Below, piece after piece: positions 58,484 to 64,000 of a stretch of DNA of 64,000 nucleotides (positions are counted from its first letter, which is position 1; each line of letters begins with the position of its first letter). The DNA comes from Vanrija pseudolonga (Eukaryota; Basidiomycota; Tremellomycetes; Trichosporonales; Trichosporonaceae): positions 3,286,001 through 3,350,000 of the forward strand of contig NC_085851.1 in NCBI RefSeq assembly GCF_020906515.1, given 5' to 3'. A program made the position numbers and the translations under genes. Below the pieces are notes generated by a model. That model did no database searches, was not told the DNA's origin, and worked only from the letters and a program-made list of their open reading frames with translations.

Positions 58484-61400
58484 AAGCCTGCTAGATGAGC
58501 TGTGCGACGCCACATCCGTCGAGGTATCAGGATGTTGTATTCATGAGAAGCTATACAAGAGATGAGCGTTTAAAGATGGGCGTAGTGGAGGAGGGTACGG
58601 AGGGTTGGTGACAATAGATTGTGGACAATGTCTCACTAGGATGGCTGGTTGGAATGTTGGAGGCAATCTTGTGGCGTTTGTGCCTGAAACAGTCGTTGTG
58701 ATCTTTGGTCGACCGGCAGCCACCGGCTACTCTGCCTTGTGCGCTCCTTTTTTACTCCTCTACTACTCGCAAATCCAACCTTCACCGCCTCGTCCACAGA
58801 CCCACAGCGCGCAAGCGCACAGCGAATGGGCGAAAACGAGCAGCGGTCTGTGCCGAGCAGGTCTCTGGCAGTTGCGCGACGAGGCGGGTGGCAGCTTATG
58901 GCGGGCGAGCCCTAGCGCACTGATCTCTGGCGTCAGCCTCGTTCGCCCTCTCTGCGCGCGACGACCAGCCTTCGGAGCAATGGTGGCGGCAGCGGCGTGG
59001 ACACGGCGCAAGCCGCTTGGTGCTGTTGACGACGAGCTTGTCGATGGCGGGAAGAGCAAGATCAGTCGCGTCGCGTCAAGCTGGCGGGCTCGGGGAAGGT
59101 GTGTTAAGTCGCCGACGAGGTGGTGCAGCGTTGCGGGGCCAACTGGTGGCGCCGCGGCGGAGGCGGCGCAGCCCTCGCCCTCCCTCTGCGTTTCGCTGCG
59201 CCGATCTGCAGCACTCGGCCTGCCCGTCCGCTATACGCTGCCTGCTGCCTGCCCGGCACCCCCACACCAGGGGCGACAGCAACAGCAGCCAGCGCCCCTT
59301 CCACCGCCGCCGCCGCCGTCAGTGACTGTGACTCGCCACTGTCGTCTCGTGTCCCTTGTTCACGCAGCCCATTAACCCATGTGAAACTGATCCGTGCTCG
59401 GCCTCCTCATGCCTCATGGGCCGGGGTGCGAGCGGGCGGGCGGGCGCCAAACCTGGCTGGCTGGCTGGTGGGGCTGGCGGTCGGTCAACACGATGGATGC
59501 AGAGTGCACTAACTGCTTGCTGCTGCTTCTTCATTCTCCACGCCGAGCGCGACGCGCTCATCATACCACCTCCACTCGCGACCTTTCCTCACGCGCGCGC
59601 CCGAGGCCCCGACACAAACTCTGTGAAGACACGCACGACACACGACACACACCTTCTAACGCCGCTGCCGCCGCCTCTCAGTCCCTGCACACGCTCGACG
59701 CAAGTGTAACACGCACCACCACCACCGCGCCCTACAAGCTACTACGCGTCTCGGCTTCCCCGTTGGATCGCCGTCATCAAAGCATCTACGTCACGAGTCA
59801 ACTTGTTGCGAGGACAGCAAGTCTCATGCTTGGAGAGTTTGAGAGTGAGTCGATTGATTTGCACGTCGTGGTCATCTGGTCGCGCTGGTCGGGGTGTAGA
59901 GTGGGGCGCAATGGGCTACAGGGGGATCGGAGCTCGGCGGTGCGCTGGTGTGCTACAGTCACCCACTACCGGCCCACTCAGATCCGCGCGCGTGTGACGG
60001 GGGCGCCGGTGGGCGAGGCTTGACGACGATCATGACTGGCCTGGCGCGGCTTGCTTCTTTCCTTTGGCGTCGGCGGCGTGGTAGTCGTCGTCGTCGTGTT
60101 CGTTCTATCCTCCGTCGTCGTCGTCGTCTTTGGCACGTCGAGGAAGGATCCGCAAGCGCCTCGAAGGGGGCACCACCGGAGGGCGCATGGGGGGACAAAG
60201 TGACGGCGCGCACGGCTCGGGTGTTCCGCCGCTACTGCTGCTGCCATCTTCGACGAGGGCGTGTTGCCGCGAGTGTGTGTGTGTGACCGGGCAAGACGAC
60301 CGACGCCTCGGCGCGCCCTCGTGACGGGCCGCGGCCAGACGAGCGCCAGGCGTGCAGAGGGCAGAGCCCCGTCCTTTGCCAATGCCACTTTATGACTGCC
60401 TCGCCCGTTTCGGGACCGTAGTCGCCCGCCGCCGATAGAAGCCTCAAAAGGCGAGCGAGCGAGCGAGGAAGGCTGCCTTGCCTGGCATTATTCGCGAGGG
60501 CGAGTGGACTGCACGACGGCGGCACGACGGATGAGGGGGCGGGGCGGAAGTGTGCGCACGGTCCACCAAGTGCCATTCTGACGGCGGCGCTGGCTCTCTC
60601 GTTCGCTCGCACGACGTGTTGCTCGCTCCCTCTCCTTCCCTCCCTCCCTTGGGGCGCCCCGTCGCGCCTGTCGTCGTCTTGCATCCCTCTGCGCCGCGCC
60701 GCCGCTCAAACTCTATTATCATTCCATTTGGAGCGAAGCTCAAAGGCGAGGAGGATCAGACGAGAGAGCGAGCGAGCAACGCCCCGCACACCGACGACAC
60801 CTCGTCGCGCCGCGCTCGTCCCCTCCATCTCCCTCCCTCCCCTCGTGTGCACGGCTGCGCACAGCGTCCCATACCTTGCCCTTTGCCACGAGATCCACAC
60901 GCCCACACAGACACGCAGCGACACACACACACTGCACTCTCTGCAGCCCACTGTAGCCCACTGCTCACACTGCACGCTACACGCTTGCACGCCTGCACGC
61001 TGCACACACTACACACTGCACACTGCTCCCCCGCACCCCTTTACACGCTCCATCCCATCACTTGTCATCCCCTCTCTCTTCACTTTCCATCCTCACTCAA
61101 CCCCCCTCTTGTCCCTCTCTCTACCCTGCGCATGACCCTCTTGTCATCGTCTGTTTCTCTCTTCGCCTCGTCACCTTGACATTTGCACCAAAACTTGTCA
61201 CTTGATTCCAACCATTCCTCTCTTCCTTGCTCCTACTACTACCCCTAGAACCCCCCGCCCACCCCTCCCCCACCCTCCTGCACTGTCGAACAGGCCAGAG
61301 TACCCTGTATTGACCTCCCACGCTCAGGCCAAACTGTGACCATCTGTCATTGCAAGTTCTGAAGCGCTGCTCGATTTGTCCAAGTTCTTGTCGCACCCCG

Positions 61401-61543
61401 ACTCGCACATCATCTTCATCATCCAACTCATCGCCGACATCACCGCACCACAAGCCTTGTAAATCCATCGCCACTTGTTTCCACCTAAACCCCACCCCTC
61501 ATCTCTTCCTACCGCAGTAAAAAGCCACGCGCCCGAGTTTAAC
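58484..61543. other. 3.06 kb spacer and probable long leader upstream of the PUF gene
   Basis: The largest gene-free stretch of the window. From about 60580 to 61500 it is pyrimidine- and CA-rich on the plus strand, as expected for a promoter and long 5' leader. A CCGCAG at 61512-61517, about 25 bp before the start codon, could be the acceptor of a leader intron. No frame with domain content was found. Confidence 0.4.
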
Positions 61544-63919
61544 ATGCCGGCCGCCCCATCATCTTGGTCACCCCCCGACATGGAGAACAGTTCCGACCTC
61601 TCGAGCCGCCTCTCGGCCCTCTCGGTGGACGAGGCGCATTCTGCCGGCATTCGCCAGCCCGGCGGCATCCCTCCTACTCCGCCGTACGCCAATGTGCACA
61701 CGCCCCAGCGCCCTGCCTTTACCGGCTATGACGGTGGAGGCCAATTCTTGTACTACGCCAGTGCGAGCGTCGATCCTGCCACGTATGGTGCTGCCGCTAG
61801 CGCCCACCAGGCCTACTCCTACACCGACCTGACGGCGACCCCCATCCAGTCCCTTGGCTCCCCCGGTGGAGTCGCCTACGACCCCTATCCTACCCCCCCA
61901 GACAACTACACCACCCACAGCCCCGACACGCGCGCAAGTGCCAACCAGGGTCAGCCGGGAATGACCGCCTTCCAGCAGCAGATTGTGGCGGCTGCGGCCT
62001 CGGCTCGCAACCAGACGATTTACCGCCCGCCTCAACTTCAGCCTCAGATCCACCAGCAGGTTGTGGCGCAGAACCAGGTGCAGCATGGCTACTTTGCTTA
62101 CGACCGCGCTCCGTACTGGACCCACCAGAGCCCCGCACGTGAAAACAACGTGAGTGATGGTTGTTTGTGGCGGTCGCGTGCGTGGCTGATACTGACGGAT
62201 ATTCAAAGAGGCACAGGAATAACCTCGGGTCCCCGCTTTCCTCCGGCTCGCCCAGGCGCAACAGCCAGCACCAGCAGACCCAGTACGCCCTCGGTGACTT
62301 TGCGGCACACACGACGTTTGCCATGCAGAACCCCCTGTCCTCTGGTTACGCGACGGCGGCAAACGTTCAGTACACCCTCGGTGGCACCTACCCTTACTCC
62401 CCTTCTTCACACTACCCCTTCACCCCTCGCCAGTCTCGCCGCCACAGTGAGGACACTGGCGCAGCACGCAGCCAGCGTCTGGAAGAGTTCAGACAGCGCA
62501 AGGGAAACCGTGCCGAGCTGGCGGTACGTTGGCGTGGCCAGCGGGAGCCGGTTACTGACACCGCGTGGCAGGAAATCTACGGAAGCATCTGCGAGTTTGC
62601 GGGTGACCAGCATGGCTCGCGTTTTATCCAGAACAAGCTTGAGAGTGCCACTGCCGACGAGCGTGCCAAGGTCTTTGAAGAGATCATGCCCAATGCTTAT
62701 CAGCTCATGACGGACGTTTTCGGAAACTATGTGATTCAAAAGCTCTTCGAGCACGGAGACCAGAACCAAAAGGCAGCTCTTGCCAAGAAGATGGAGGGCC
62801 ATGTCCTCCAGTTGTCAATGCAGATGTACGGCTGCCGGGTGAGTGGCGTGGGGTCGGCTGTCTGGCGAGTGCTAACAGCCCTAGGTCATGCAGAAGGCAC
62901 TCGAGCACGTCCTCGTCGACCAGCGCGAGAAGCTCATCGCCGAGCTCAATGGCCACATCATTGAGTGCGTCAAGTCCGCCAACGCCAACCACGTCATCCA
63001 GCGCCTCATCTCTCTCGACCCCCCAAGCTCTCTCACGGACGCCTTCGTCGGCCACGTCCATGAGCTGTCAACCCACTCGTTTGGCTGCCGCGTGCTCCAG
63101 AAGGCGTTCGAGGTGCTCCCACCCGAGAAGATCCGCCCTCTCCTCAACGAGATGCACAGCTGCTCACCCAAGCTCATGGTCGACCAGTTTGGAAGTGAGT
63201 CATCAAACGCAGTGGTGAACTAATCTGTCAGACTATGTTGTTCAAAGTGTCATCACCAACACCCCCGGCCGCGAGTACGACCGTGACAAGGTTGTCAACG
63301 AGATCAAGACGCGTGTGTTTGAGCGTGAGTGGCATTTGGGGGAGCTCGCACTCACCGTCCCAGTCAGTCGCCACAAGTTCGCCTCAAACGTCGTGGAGAA
63401 GGCTCTCAAGTTCTCTAGAGCCGAGGACCGCCGCGTCCTGATTGCTGAGATGATTGGTGACAAGGCCGAGGGTGCCGAGAACCGCATCGCCACTCTGCTC
63501 CGCGACTCGTACGGCAACTTCCCGGTCCAGACTGCTCTCGCCGAGGCCGACCCAGATCAGCGAGACAAGGTGAGCAGGCCATGGCTCTGGGGCAACCAGC
63601 GCTGACGTGACAGCTCCTCGCCATCATTGTCCCCCTCATGCCCAACCTCCGCCACACGCCATGCGGCCGTCGCCTGGAGGCCAAGATCACTGACTATGAG
63701 CAGAAGGGCATCATCCCTTCTCTCTCCAACTCGATCACCACGAGCTCGGCCAATTCGCCGGATCTCTCCACGGTCAACAGCGACAGCGAGGGCAGCGGCA
63801 AGAGAGACACGGCAGTGCCAAGTTACTCGACCAAGAGCTTCAAGCCGTCGACGGGCCGCCGTGTCGTGAGCTCGACCGACTCGCTCGACGAGGCGCAGGT
63901 TGTGACTCTGCTGGCCTAA
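61544..63919 (+). CDS. PUF (Pumilio) RNA-binding protein, Puf3/Pumilio-type repeats
   Basis: Exons 61544-62149, 62209-62523, 62572-62838, 62885-63194, 63232-63324, 63364-63569 and 63614-63919, 700 residues. The first 310 residues are Ser/Pro/Gln/Tyr-rich. Eight PUF repeats then follow with recognition triplets in GSRFIQ, GNYVIQ, GCRVMQ, ANHVIQ, GCRVLQ, GNYVVQ, ASNVVE and GNFPVQ. The order S-N-C-N-C-N-S-N is that of Pumilio/Puf3 proteins. By the known PUF code it reads 5'-UGUAUAUA (UGUANAUA-class) in mRNA 3' UTRs. Such proteins repress or localise target mRNAs; yeast Puf3 acts on nuclear-encoded mitochondrial mRNAs. The tail is Ser-rich with [12 protein letters not shown]. Confidence 0.94.
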
Positions 63920-64000
63920 GTCCCCTAGCTGGATCTTTCATATCATGGCGGCTGAGCGGGGGCATAGCATTGGAGGAGGGTATAGGATGTCGGCGGTGAT

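Noticed and set aside
58484-61543. Possible genes in the 3 kb region upstream of the PUF gene
   Set aside because: Frames of up to 256 codons are Arg/Ala/Pro-rich low-complexity translations of GC- and CT-rich DNA, without conserved motifs.

Overview
The window is a 64 kb piece of an intron-rich, GC-rich fungal nuclear genome. Genes are split by many very short introns (mostly 32-170 nt). Donors are GTGAGT-like, and most acceptors have a CTGAC/CTAAC branch box only a few bases before CAG. The gene set includes a PriA-type secreted protein, a fungal FPK/NRC-2 kinase, Pfa4, Ytp1, Hob3 and Gpc1. Together these point to a basidiomycete yeast, most likely Tremellomycetes (Trichosporonales-like). 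The order is an inference from style, not a database match.

Layout. 1-5207: ENP2 (partial, -), mitochondrial rhomboid protease PCP1 (+), AGC kinase FPK1/NRC-2 (-). 5208-12385: GDP-mannose 4,6-dehydratase (+), a membrane-anchored monothiol glutaredoxin (-), long spacers. 12386-20629: two-RRM protein (-), C2H2 protein of unknown role (+), dolichol kinase SEC59 (-). 20630-25245: a polytopic membrane protein (+), YTP1-like (-), TLC-like membrane protein (-). 25871-31971: HERP/Usa1-like ERAD protein (-), ADIP-type coiled-coil protein (+), glycerophosphocholine acyltransferase GPC1 (-). 33657-36753: PriA-like secreted protein (+), GTPBP1-type GTPase (-). 37966-40245: two tRNA genes (-) in a gene-poor stretch. 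40888-46333: carboxypeptidase S (+), palmitoyltransferase PFA4 (-), small 3-TM protein (-). 47268-52837: aldo-keto reductase (-), rhodanese/Cdc25-like CX5R protein (-), GRX5 (+), mitoribosomal uS4/NAM9 (-). 53080-63919: HBS1 (-), BAR protein RVS161/Hob3 (+), a Pumilio-family PUF protein (+).

The genes are ordinary housekeeping functions without an operon-like logic. Some share themes: ribosome biogenesis and rescue (ENP2, NAM9, HBS1, GTPBP1), ER lipid/glycan and quality control (SEC59, GPC1, HERP-like, PFA4), and thiol redox (two monothiol glutaredoxins). No transposon, CRISPR array or virus-derived element was recognised.

The most unusual material is in gene structure. There are micro-exons of 5, 6 and 7 nt, one of them splitting the DHHC catalytic motif. 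A 137-residue rhodanese is cut into eight exons with three consecutive micro-exons over its active site. One intron is GC-AG, several introns are 32-37 nt, and long pure-C runs lie inside introns. A tRNA with anticodon UCU carries a long, class II-like variable arm. All exon joins were made by reading splice signals and protein continuity by eye; no transcript data were available.
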